NCBI GenBank assembly: GCA_947588915.1
Contig: CANPZA010000007.1
Span: forward strand, 1 to 23,721
DNA: 23,721 nt
Direction of reading: 5' to 3'
Origin: an uncultured Clostridia bacterium
Lineage (GTDB): Bacteria > Bacillota_A > Clostridia > TANB77 > CAG-508
The first letter of the stretch is position 1, and every line of letters starts with the position of its first letter. The notes under the pieces are model-generated. The model did no database searches, had not been told where the DNA came from, and was given only the letters and a program-made list of their open reading frames with translations. Below are positions 15,462 to 23,721 of this stretch, piece by piece. A program made the translations under genes and the position numbers.

Positions 15462-17768
15462 ATGCAAAATTTATTAGAAGAATTAAATGATAAACAGCAT
15501 GAAGCGGTTATAAATACAGAAGGACCATGTTTAATAATAGCAGGAGCTGGAAGTGGAAAAACCAAAGTTTTGACACATAAAATAGCATACTTAATAGGAG
15601 AAAAAGGAATAAAGCCATGGAATATTTTAGCAATCACATTTACAAATAAAGCAGCAAATGAAATGAAAGAAAGAATTGCAAATCTAGTTGGTGATGATGC
15701 TAGAGATATATGGATGGGAACATTTCACTCTATTTGTGTAAGAATACTTAGAAGATTTATAGATAGAATTGGATTTGATTCATCATTTATTATTTTTGAT
15801 ACAACTGACCAAAGAACATTAATAAAAGCATGTATTAAAGATTTAAATGTTGATGATAAATTATTTAATGATAGAAGTGTATTGTCAGAAATAAGTAATG
15901 CTAAAAATGAAATGTTAGATCCTGAAAATTATATAGTAAAAGCAAATGGAGATTTTAGAAAAGAAAAAATTGCAAGTATATATGAGTTATATCAAAAAAG
16001 ATTGAGAGAAAATAATGCAATAGATTTTGATGATATAATAAATTATACAATTAAAATTTTAATGGAAAATCCTGATGTATTACAATATTATAATGATAAA
16101 TTTCAATATGTTCTAGTAGATGAATATCAGGATACAAATAAAGCTCAGTTTACTTTAATTACATTATTTGCATCAAAGTATGGTAATATTACAGTAGTTG
16201 GAGATAATGACCAAGGCATATATTCCTTTAGGGGAGCAGACATTACAAACATATTAAACTTTGAAAAAGATTTTCCAGGAACGAAGATAATAAAATTGGA
16301 ACAAAATTATCGTTGTACACAAAATATTTTAAAAGTAGCAAATAGTGTAATAAAAAATAATGAAGTAAAATATAAAAAAGAGCTTTGGACTAAAAATGAT
16401 GAAGGGCATTTACCACGAGTATATCAGGCAGATAATGAATATGATGAAGCAACATATATTGTAGAACAAATAGAACATTTAAAAAGAGAAGAATATTATA
16501 AATATTCAGATTTTGCGGTTCTATATAGGATGAATACACAATCAAGAGCAATAGAGGATATTTTACGAAGAGAAAATGTACCATATAAAATTGTGGGTGG
16601 TTTAAAGTTTTATGAAAGAAAAGAAATAAAAGATATAATTGCATATTTAAGATTAATTCAAAATAGTGCAGATAATTTGAGTTTAAAAAGAATTATAAAT
16701 GAGCCTAAAAGAGGAATTGGTAAAACAAGCATAGATAAAATAGAACAATTGGCAATAACTAATGAAACTTCTATGTATGAAGTAATAAAAAAATCAGATG
16801 AATATGGTTTAAATAGAGTGTTTTTAAATTCTAGAGAGTTTATAAATGTAATTGAAGATTTAAAAAGTAAAAAAGATAAATTAAAAATATCTGAGTTAAT
16901 TAAATTAACTTTAAAAAATAGTGGATATACTAAAGCTTTGGAACAAGAAAATAATATTGAAGCTGAAAATAGAATAGCAAATTTAGAAGAATTTTTAACA
17001 GTAGCAATAGAATTTGAAGAAGAATTTGCAGAAAATTCACTTAGCGAGTTTTTAGAAGGTATAACATTATCAAGTGATTTAGATAATATGGAGGAGCAAG
17101 AAGATTCTATAACACTTATGACACTTCATAGTGCAAAAGGATTAGAGTTTCCTGTAGTATTTTTAGTTGGTATGGAAGAAGGAATATTCCCAGGATATCA
17201 ATCACAAATGGAACCTAAAGAATTGGAGGAAGAAAGAAGACTTTGTTATGTTGGGATAACGAGGGCTAAAGAAAATTTATTTTTAACTTGCAGTAAACAA
17301 AGAACAGTATTTGGGTCTACTAGTTACAATCCTGTTTCAAGATTTTTAGAAGAAATACCACAAGAATTGTTAGAAGGATATGAAGAAGCATTTGGAGAAG
17401 TTTCAAATAAAGAGGAAATGTTTAAAGATTCAAGTTATGTATGGACTTATGGAAATAAAAGTAATAATAACATAAAAACTTATAAAATAAATGAAAAAGA
17501 GCCAGTTTTTGCTACAAAAAGTAATAATAATTTTTCATTTAGAACTGCAGAAAGTTTCTTAAGTAATTTAGGTAAAAATACAAATAATAATAAAGTAGAT
17601 TTATCACAATATAAAGTAGGAGTTAGAATATTTCATAAAAAATTTGGAGAAGGAGTAATTAGTTTTATAGAGCCTGAAGGAGAAGATTTAAAAGTAGATA
17701 TTAATTTTGATAAAGTAGGGCATAAAAGATTAATGGCAAAATATGCAAATCTTGAAATAATTGAATAA
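15462..17768 (+). CDS. pcrA: ATP-dependent DNA helicase PcrA/UvrD (superfamily 1A)
   Basis: This 3'-5' DNA helicase works in nucleotide excision repair, mismatch processing and clearance of RecA or replication blocks. The 768-residue protein is slightly longer than typical PcrA. All SF1A motifs are present in order: Q-motif region (L-N-D-K-Q-H-E-A-V), Walker A A-G-A-G-S-G-K-T (about 27-34), Ia T-F-T-N-K-A-A, Ib G-T-F-H-S, II D-E-Y-Q-D (about 220-224), III G-D-N-D-Q-G-I-Y-S-F-R-G-A, IV Q-N-Y-R-C, V T-L-H-S-A-K-G-L-E-F, and VI Y-V-G-I-T-R-A. The C-terminus has the PcrA-type Tudor-like end (V-G-V-R-I-F-H-K-K-F-G-E-G). An Asn-rich linker precedes it. At 768 codons it is a useful control, because it contains no in-frame CGG and no frame break. 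Confidence 0.95.
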   Translation: MQNLLEELNDKQHEAVINTEGPCLIIAGAGSGKTKVLTHKIAYLIGEKGIKPWNILAITFTNKAANEMKERIANLVGDDARDIWMGTFHSICVRILRRFIDRIGFDSSFIIFDTTDQRTLIKACIKDLNVDDKLFNDRSVLSEISNAKNEMLDPENYIVKANGDFRKEKIASIYELYQKRLRENNAIDFDDIINYTIKILMENPDVLQYYNDKFQYVLVDEYQDTNKAQFTLITLFASKYGNITVVGDNDQGIYSFRGADITNILNFEKDFPGTKIIKLEQNYRCTQNILKVANSVIKNNEVKYKKELWTKNDEGHLPRVYQADNEYDEATYIVEQIEHLKREEYYKYSDFAVLYRMNTQSRAIEDILRRENVPYKIVGGLKFYERKEIKDIIAYLRLIQNSADNLSLKRIINEPKRGIGKTSIDKIEQLAITNETSMYEVIKKSDEYGLNRVFLNSREFINVIEDLKSKKDKLKISELIKLTLKNSGYTKALEQENNIEAENRIANLEEFLTVAIEFEEEFAENSLSEFLEGITLSSDLDNMEEQEDSITLMTLHSAKGLEFPVVFLVGMEEGIFPGYQSQMEPKELEEERRLCYVGITRAKENLFLTCSKQRTVFGSTSYNPVSRFLEEIPQELLEGYEEAFGEVSNKEEMFKDSSYVWTYGNKSNNNIKTYKINEKEPVFATKSNNNFSFRTAESFLSNLGKNTNNNKVDLSQYKVGVRIFHKKFGEGVISFIEPEGEDLKVDINFDKVGHKRLMAKYANLEIIE

Positions 17769-17854
17769 TATTAGTAAAATTTATTAATAATTGAGATAAA
17801 AATACAAATAATATAAAAAGAAAATTAAATTTGAAAATATTTTTTAAAATTCTA

Positions 17855-17883
17855 TTGATTAAAAAAGATATTATATGTATAAT
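17855..17883 (+). promoter_or_regulatory. Promoter of the cohesin gene
   Basis: TTGATT (17855-17860) and TATAAT (17878-17883) are spaced by 17 bases, just before the GAGGAGTG ribosome binding site at 17890. Confidence 0.6.
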
Positions 17884-17904
17884 ATAAATGAGGAGTGAAA
17901 ATTG

Positions 17905-18645
17905 ATGAATATTGTAAAAAAATTAAGTATTATATTTGTATTATTTATAACGATTGCATTTCAAGTAGGAATTGTAAATGCTGCTAGCTCTATAAATGTA
18001 GGATTTACATCTAATAGTAGTACTCTTAATAAGGGTAGTGAAGTACAATTATATATAAATATTTCTGACATTAATGTAGGTGAAGGTGTTAATGTTGTAA
18101 AAGCAAATATTGAATATGATAAAAATGTATTACAATATGAAGGAATAACTGCTAATAATGGATGGAGTGCAACTTTAAATGAGAACACAGGAATAATGAT
18201 TATTAATAATTTGGAAAATTTAATTAATACAAATCAAAGAATAGCTACATTAAAATTTAAAGTAAAAGAAAATACTACAGCAACTTCTACAACTGTTTCT
18301 TTATCAAATATTGAATCTAGTAATGCAGATGAAAAAGTAACACATAATAATGTTTCTGTAAGATTAACTATAAATTCAAGTGGAAACAGCGGTAGTGGAA
18401 ACAGTGGTAGTGGAAATAATGGTAGCGGAAATAACGGCAGTGGAAATAACGGTAGTGGCAATAATGGTGGAAATAGTGGAAGTAATGGTTCTTTAAATGG
18501 TTCAAATTCACAACAATATAATTCAAACAATAATCTTCCTCAAACTGGAATAATGGATGGAGTATTTATAATAGCAACTATCGTTGTAGTAATAATAGCA
18601 GGAACAATTTCATTTATAATGTATAGAAGATATAGAGGAGTATAA
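17905..18645 (+). CDS. Wall-anchored single-cohesin protein (mini-scaffoldin) with LPQTG signal
   Basis: Cohesins are beta-sandwich modules that bind dockerins in cellulosome-type complexes. The ATG at 17905 has GAGGAGTG 8 bases upstream; a TTG at 17902 is less likely. The 246-residue protein has a signal peptide ending near V-N-A-A (about 27). A cohesin-like domain follows at about 29-157: I-N-I-S-D-I-N-V-G-E-G-V-N-V-V-K-A-N, E-Y-D-K-N-V-L-Q-Y, R-I-A-T-L-K-F-K-V-K. Next come a Gly/Ser/Asn linker, the sortase motif L-P-Q-T-G (211-215), a hydrophobic helix and R-R-Y-R-G. It is therefore displayed on the wall. Two proteins with dockerins, at 11470 and 18899, lie on either side. LPQTG is a class A/E-type signal, whereas both sortases here are class B, so its sortase must be elsewhere. 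The cohesin call rests on recognisable pattern, not on an alignment. Confidence 0.8.
   Translation: MNIVKKLSIIFVLFITIAFQVGIVNAASSINVGFTSNSSTLNKGSEVQLYINISDINVGEGVNVVKANIEYDKNVLQYEGITANNGWSATLNENTGIMIINNLENLINTNQRIATLKFKVKENTTATSTTVSLSNIESSNADEKVTHNNVSVRLTINSSGNSGSGNSGSGNNGSGNNGSGNNGSGNNGGNSGSNGSLNGSNSQQYNSNNNLPQTGIMDGVFIIATIVVVIIAGTISFIMYRRYRGV
18379..18468 (+). repeat. Six 15-base repeats encoding the flexible linker
   Basis: Six copies of a 15-base unit (AGTGGAAACAGCGGT-like) encode Ser-Gly-Asn-Ser/Asn-Gly. Wobble positions differ between copies (AGT/AGC, AAC/AAT, GGT/GGC). The repeat sets the distance of the cohesin from the wall and may vary in number between strains. Confidence 0.85.
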
Positions 18646-18667
18646 TTAAATATTAAAATAAGAAGTG

Positions 18668-18692
18668 CACACCTTAAAAGGTGTGTATTTTT
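18668..18692 (+). terminator. Terminator of the cohesin gene
   Basis: CACACCTT (18668-18675) pairs with AAGGTGTG (18678-18685) around a very short loop, followed by a T-rich stretch. Confidence 0.75.
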
Positions 18693-18898
18693 ACGGAAAT
18701 ACGGGGAATAGAGATACAAAAAAAGAATTAAATTATGTAACTAAATTGTAATAATCTTTTAATTAAAATGTTATAAACACGGAATTAACAAAATCCCTAT
18801 ATTATAAGGGAAAAGTGATATATAGAGATACTTTAAAAAAATTTAAAAACATATATAATTATAGGTAGGAAATTATTCTTGAGAGGAGAAGAAACAAA

Positions 18899-21800
18899 AT
18901 GAAACTGAAGGGTAAAATTTTTGGGTTATTATTTGCAATATTTATAGTTTTTTGTATTGCAACAAAATCAGAGGCAAGTAGTATGGATTTTGGTAATTTA
19001 TATGGAACCATTCCTATTACTGGTCAAGAAACAGCATTATTAGGAGGGAGTATTAATCAGGTAGCAGCAAGTGGTATTCATACACATTATTATTCAAGTG
19101 GTTATGTAGGAGCTGGTAGGTCTGCTACTGTTAGTTGGCCTTCAAATTGTGGAGCAGGTGAAAAACAATCAATACAAATATGGTGGACAGATAGAAATGG
19201 ACATAATAGAGATTTTGTTACATTAAGCAAGGGAAAAAGTTCTATTACAAGGTCAAATCCAATGCAACTTGATGCTTTTATACAAGCAGAAGTAACTTAT
19301 TCAGGAACACATACTTCATCTTCAGGAGGAAGTTCAGGAGGAAGTTCAGGAGGAGGAGGTTCTTATACTCCACCAAGAGATACAACACCACCAAAAGTTG
19401 TTGATGTAAAGGTAAGTTCATATAATAAAACAAATGCAAAAACTGTAACATACACAATTACCTTTAGTGAACCAGTTTATGGATTAGAAGCCAGAGAGAT
19501 AGGGAATATAGACCATATGCAACAAGATGTGGCAGGAGAACTTAAACTTGAAGGTACAAATGGAGATACAACATATAAAGCAACATTAACTACGCGTGAT
19601 AATGAGCATTACCAACATGAGTTTTATATTGCACCTGATGTTTGTTCAGATGCTGCTGGAAATGGAAACGTAGCATATTCAAATCCTGATAAAGATAGAG
19701 TACTTGAAATAGACAGAAAAAAACCAACAATAAAATTGGTAAGTGCAATAGTTAATGATGATCCAAAGATTACAAATGTAGGACCTAACGATAAAATAAA
19801 CTTAACATTTGAAGTCGAAGATATGGATTTAGGAAAATTAGGCGAAACAGAAGGAAAAGTTTCAGATTATGACAGAGCAGGAAATTTTAATGATTTACAA
19901 GTATGGGTAGGAGAAGCAAATAGTATACAATCTGAAAGAAATATAAAAATAAAAAGTAGAGAAATAACCACAAAGCCATTTGAAGATGAGACAAGGATAT
20001 CTAAAGTATGCTATCAGTTAGAAGTAAGTAATTTAACAAATGGAAATGGAGAAGTAAAATTTATATTTCCAAGTAAGATGTGGGCAGATAATGCTGCTAA
20101 CTGGAATGATCAAACAATATTTTCAACAATTGCTGAACAATCAACAGGACTAACATTTAGGAATGATTCTGATAAACCATTTGTTGCTTCAACAAGTTTT
20201 GAAGTTGATAATGAAAATAATTATGTAAAAAATGGAGATAAAATTACATTAAATATAAAATTTAATGAAAATATACAAGCTAATCCAAAAGTTTTAATTG
20301 AAGGTAGAGAAGCAACAGTAACAGGAGAACGGAACTGATTATAAAGCAGAGTATACAATACCTCAAGATGAAGCGACCATAGAGGAAGGCAAAGTTTCTT
20401 TTACTATAAGCAATTATTCTGATGGAATAAATCAAGGAGATACATATACAAGTGGAAAAAATGGAGATGAAACTATAATTTATGATAGAACAGCACCAGA
20501 GTTAGAAAGCATAACTCCAAACGGTAATCAAACTAGATCTAATACGATTTCTACTGTTATTAAAACAACTGATAATTTAACTTCTAAAGATGAAATTACA
20601 ATAAAATATGGTCTACATGATGTGCATCAACATGATGTTAATTATTCATATGAAGTAAAAAATGGAGTAGAAATAAAAACAGGTTATGGAATGGAAGGGA
20701 CATATGAAATAGTATATAAACTAATAGATTTAGCAGGAAACGAAACAATAGGTACAAGTAATAATTTCTTGATTGATAATACTGTAACAGAAGTAGGTTC
20801 TATTCAAGCTAAAAAAGGAAGCAAAGATGGAGAAGAATATCAATTACAATGGTATGCCTATAGATCTGGAGGTTGGTATGAAGGTGGATACACAAATGAA
20901 GATATTTATGTAAGTAAAGTAGATGGCAGGGATGATGTAAGCGGACATAGAAGAACATATCTTGAGGTCTATAGATGGATTGGTAATGGAGAGATGCAAT
21001 TTGTAGGATTTTTTGAAGATGAAGTTATACTAAAGGAGGATGGAAATTATCGTATTATGGTAATAACTCAAGATAATATGGAAAATGAAGGATACAAAGA
21101 ATATTACTTGCATAAAGGAGTTCCAAATGTAACATTTATACCAAATGGAAATACTAAATGTGAACAAAGTGTTAGTACAAGAATAAGTGTGGAAGATCGT
21201 ATTGGTGTAGTAGAAAAAATATATTACCAATGGGTAAAAGAGGGTGAAGAACCAAAAGAATATACAGAAACAGTAGAAAAAGAAGGAACAGTAACATTAG
21301 AAGATGTAGAAGGAATATATAGTGTATATGTAAAAACAGAAGATAGTTTAGGAAATACAAATGTTTCTATTAGTGAACCATTCTACTTATCAAAAAATAT
21401 TGATGAATTAGGACAAATGGAATTTAAATTAAATGATGAAAATGGAGAGGAATATAAGATAGGGACATATACAAATCAAGCAGTATATATGAACTTAGTA
21501 TCTCAAGGAACTTCTAAGAATTCAGGTACAGTAACATCAAGTTATGATATATATAAAGTAAGTCCTGAAAATGAAGAAACACCTATAGAAACTAATTTAA
21601 CAGGAAGTAAGCAATTAACAGAAGAAGGATTTTATAAAATAAGGCTAACTACTCAAAGTAGTAATGGCTCAAGCATATCAAGAAATTATTTAATTTATAT
21701 AGATAAGACAAATCCAACTGCAACATGTCAAGAAATAGAAGATGATTTTGGAAATGGAGTAAAAGTAACAGCAACAGATGAAGGAGAAGTAATAAGTGGT

Positions 21801-23306
21801 ATTAATCAAGAAAAAACGAAATATTTATGGGTTAAACGAAATAATCAGGCACCTACTACAGAAGAAGGATTCAATGATGAAACAGGAAAATATGGAGGAA
21901 CAATACATGAAAATCAAACTATAGGATATCTAACAGAAGAAATAGGAATATGGAACCTATATGTATATGTTGAAGATAACGCAGGAAATAGCAATATTGT
22001 AAATGTATTAAGACATAATTATGGAGGAGATGAAACACCACCAACAGCAGGAGAAATGGTAATGACAAAAGGCTCAAAAGAAGGAGAACCATATGAAGAT
22101 GGAACATTCACAAATGAAAATGTATATGGTACATTAACAGAAGGGCAAGATGAAGATAGTGGAATTACAAAAAATTATTATGATGTAGAAAAAGATGGAG
22201 AATTAATAAGTTCAAATCAAACGGGAGACCTTGAATTAACAGAAGAAGGAGATTATAAAATAACAGTACATACAGAAGATGAATCAGGAAATAGTAGTAC
22301 AAGAGAATATACAGTAAGAATTGATAAAACACCACCAACAGCAGGAGAAATGATAATGACAAAAGGTTCAAAAGAAGGAGAACCATATGAAGATGGTACA
22401 TTCACAAATGAAAATGTATATGGTACATTAACAGAAGGACAAGATGCAAGAAGTGGAGTAAAAACAAATGTATACGAAGTGAAAAAAGATGGACAAGTAG
22501 TAAGTTCAAATCAAACAGGAGACTTAGAACTATCTGAGACAGGAAATTATACAATAACTGTGTACACAGAAGATCAAGCAGGAAATAGTAGTACAAGAGA
22601 ATATACAGTAAAAATAGATAAGAATCCACCTACTATAAAATTAATAGAAAATCAAGAAGATGTAACAGTTACAATAACAGAACCATCAACAGAAAGTGGA
22701 ATAAATAATAGTAAAACAAAATATAAATGGGTAAGCGAAAATAAAGAAATCGAAACAAATATAGTACAAAATAAAATAACATTACCACAAGAAAAAGGAG
22801 ATTATTATTTATCAGTATATGCAGAAGATAATGCAGGAAATCATAATGAAGTACATAGTCAAGTATATCATGTAAAAGGACAAATAATTGATGATAGTGA
22901 TAGTATATACAAAGTAAAGGATGATAATATTTATAGAGTATATCCAGAGACAAAGGTAACAGAATTTATAGCAGAAGTAAAGAAACTATTATCAGGAGAA
23001 CAATATGAAGTATATGATAAAAACGATAATAAGAGACAAAATCAAGATATAGTAGCAACAGGAGACTATGTAAAAGTAGATGGGCAAGCATATAGAATAG
23101 CAGTAATAGGAGACTTAAATGATGATGGATATATGGATATAATAGACTTATCAAGAATACAAATACATCTTTTATCAGAAACATTCTTTAGTGAAGAATA
23201 TAGAAAACTAGCAGGAGATATCAATTCAGATGATAAAATAGATATTGTGGACTTATCTGCAATGATATTATGCTTAATAGGATCAAGAGATATTCATTCA
23301 TATTAA
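18899..23306 (+). CDS. Large secreted multi-Ig-like protein with C-terminal dockerin, read through a +1 shift at C20330
   Basis: With C20330 skipped the gene encodes 1468 residues. A signal peptide ends near S-E-A-S (about 27). An N-terminal domain with G-I-H-T-H-Y-Y and W-W-T-D-R-N-G-H leads to a Ser/Gly-rich linker at about 140-155. A string of Ig-like or cadherin-like domains follows, marked by P-P-x-x-x start strands and D-x-A-G-N/D-L-A-G-N-E turns. The stretch before the end (Y-R-V-Y-P-E-T-K-V-T-E-F) is the type of small module often seen ahead of dockerins. The dockerin lies at about 1402-1468 with loops D-L-N-D-D-G-Y-M-D-I-I-D and D-I-N-S-D-D-K-I-D-I-V-D. As written, the frame ends at TGA 20336-20338, two codons after an in-frame CGG. 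The next frame continues at once with T-D-Y-K-A-E-Y-T and an intact Ig-like domain. If not recoded, the protein would lose its dockerin and about two thirds of its length. I see no catalytic domain. Confidence 0.8.
20330..20333 (+). other. CGGA +1 recoding site in the large dockerin protein
   Basis: Context is ACA GGA GAA C GGA ACT GAT. Skipping C20330 gives T-G-E-G-T-D-Y-K, a normal Ig-like turn, and opens 992 further codons. The unshifted frame stops at TGA two codons later (CGG AAC TGA), so shifting decides between a 477- and a 1468-residue product. Confidence 0.72.
22035..22622 (+). repeat. Two near-identical 98-residue Ig-like domains
   Basis: Units 22035-22328 and 22329-22622 have a period of exactly 294 bases. 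Their first halves (T-P-P-T-A-G-E-M through G-T-L-T-E-G-Q-D) are almost the same at DNA level, which indicates recent duplication. The earlier Ig-like domains of the protein are more diverged. Confidence 0.85.
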
Positions 23307-23310
23307 ATAT

Positions 23311-23342
23311 AAAAAGTAGTAACAACAGTTACTGCTTTTTAT
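23311..23342 (+). terminator. Terminator of the large dockerin gene
   Basis: AAAAAG(T)AGTAAC (23311-23322) pairs with GTTACT(G)CTTTTT (23328-23340) around a short loop with one mismatch. It begins five bases after the stop codon. Confidence 0.75.
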
Positions 23343-23402
23343 TGTATGATGAAAACCCCCTGTTTTACAGGGGGTTCTAAAAGCTTCTAGCTATGAGTAG
23401 AA

Positions 23403-23471
23403 AAATTCCTCCTTTTTGATATAATAATTATGGTTGGCCAACCGTAAATAAAAATCAAAAAGGAGGAATTT
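23403..23471 (+). promoter_or_regulatory. Translation-blocking stem-loop covering the tnpA ribosome binding site
   Basis: An 18-base sequence at 23403-23420 is the exact reverse complement of 23454-23471, which contains the AGGAGG of tnpA. Folded RNA would hide the ribosome binding site. The loop contains the perfect palindrome GGTTGGCCAACC (23432-23443). IS200 elements are known to silence tnpA with a 5' UTR stem-loop; this layout matches. Confidence 0.75.
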
Positions 23472-23474
23472 GCC

Positions 23475-23721
23475 ATGAAAGACAATAATAGTTTAGCACA
23501 TAGCACATGGAATTGCAAATATCATATAGTATTTGCACCAAAATATAGAAGGATGGAAATATATGGGAAAATAAAAAAAGATATAGGAATAATAAGGAGA
23601 TTATGCGAACAAAAAGGTATCGATATAATAGAAGCAGAATTATGCCAGATCATATACATATGCTAGTTAGTATACCGCCGAAATATAGTGTAGCAAGTAT
23701 AATGGGATATTTAAAAGGGAA
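23475..23721 (+). pseudogene. tnpA: IS200/IS605-family TnpA (Y1 transposase), frame-damaged and partial
   Basis: TnpA is the HUH single-strand transposase. The start M-K-D-N-N-S-L-A-H-S-T-W-N-C-K-Y-H-I-V-F-A-P-K-Y-R-R is typical of IS200-like TnpA. After I-I-E-A-E-L (about residue 56) the frame ends early at TAG (23664-23666), while another frame continues with P-D-H-I-H-M-L-V-S-I-P-P-K-Y-S-V and G-Y-L-K-G. The family has L-M-P-D-H-x-H-M-L there, so one A seems to be missing in TTATG (expected TTAATG) near 23642. This is a one-base loss, unlike the extra-C sites elsewhere. It may be inactivation or a sequencing error. The HxH metal site lies after the break, and the catalytic Tyr is outside the window. 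Confidence 0.8.

Larger units (their letters stand above)
23354..23721 (+). mobile_element. Left end of an IS200/IS605-family insertion sequence, cut by the window edge
   Basis: A GC-rich hairpin at 23354-23376 (AACCCCCTGT / ACAGGGGGTT) marks the probable left end, as is typical for IS200/IS605 subterminal hairpins. It is followed by a long inverted repeat over the tnpA ribosome binding site and by a Y1-transposase gene. The element lies just after the terminator of the dockerin gene, so it does not interrupt a gene. The right end is outside the window, and the exact left tip is not fixed. Confidence 0.75.

Noticed and set aside
18234..18530. Minus-strand ORF rich in Pro-Leu-Phe repeats opposite the cohesin linker
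   Set aside because: It is the shadow of the Gly/Ser/Asn linker repeats; it has no ribosome binding site and lies opposite a well-supported gene.
18781..18815. Imperfect palindrome (CCCTAT...ATAAGGG) upstream of the large dockerin gene as an operator
   Set aside because: The arms do not match cleanly and there is no nearby regulator gene, so the support is too weak.
523..20333. Treating prfA, the ZIP gene and the large dockerin gene as ordinary pseudogenes
   Set aside because: All six breaks are the same base in the same codon context and nothing else is damaged. Random decay would give mixed changes, and prfA is normally essential.
21172..23184. Several Leu/His/Tyr-rich minus-strand ORFs under the large dockerin gene
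   Set aside because: They are antisense shadows of an A-rich coding strand, with no ribosome binding sites and no recognisable domains.

Overview
This is an AT-rich Gram-positive chromosome segment, most likely from an uncultured gut-type Clostridia (Firmicutes). The evidence is the very low GC, strong AGGAGG-type ribosome binding sites, TTGACA/TATAAT promoters, class B sortases, sortase-anchored proteins, cohesin and dockerin modules, and an IS200-type element. I cannot name the species.

Layout. 1-1300: terminator of an upstream gene, then prfA (release factor 1). 1303-1755 (minus strand): mscL with a zinc-ribbon tail. 1883-2630: a ZIP-family metal transporter (ZupT-like). 3258-4900: a small secreted sortase substrate and a class B sortase. 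5068-5868 (minus) and 6033-11306 (plus): a second class B sortase divergent from a 1757-residue repeat-built surface protein. 11470-14610: a secreted beta-helix / SLH / InlB-like-repeat / dockerin protein. 14914-17768: a low-molecular-weight tyrosine phosphatase and a PcrA/UvrD helicase. 17905-18645: a cohesin-domain protein with an LPQTG wall anchor. 18899-23306: a large secreted protein ending in a dockerin. 23354-23721: the left end of an IS200/IS605-like element with a damaged tnpA.

Most unusual result. Three genes (prfA, the ZIP transporter and the large dockerin protein) are broken as plain ORFs at six places, and all six breaks are the same: one extra C directly before a conserved in-frame GGA glycine codon. 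The ribosome therefore meets an in-frame CGG followed by A. Skipping that C at each site restores full-length, motif-complete proteins. By eye I find no other in-frame CGG codon in any gene of the window, although CGA, CGT and CGC are used and CGG occurs about 18 times out of frame. The simplest reading is that CGG is not decoded as arginine here, and that CGG-A is read with a +1 shift, or as a four-base CGGA codon, to give glycine. A pure sequencing-error explanation fits poorly, because every insertion falls on an in-frame glycine codon.

Second theme. The window looks like a small surface-display locus. It has a wall-anchored cohesin protein, two dockerin-bearing secreted proteins, and two class B sortases each next to a protein with a non-LPXTG sorting signal. 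Together these suggest a miniature cellulosome-like or adhesin assembly on the cell wall.
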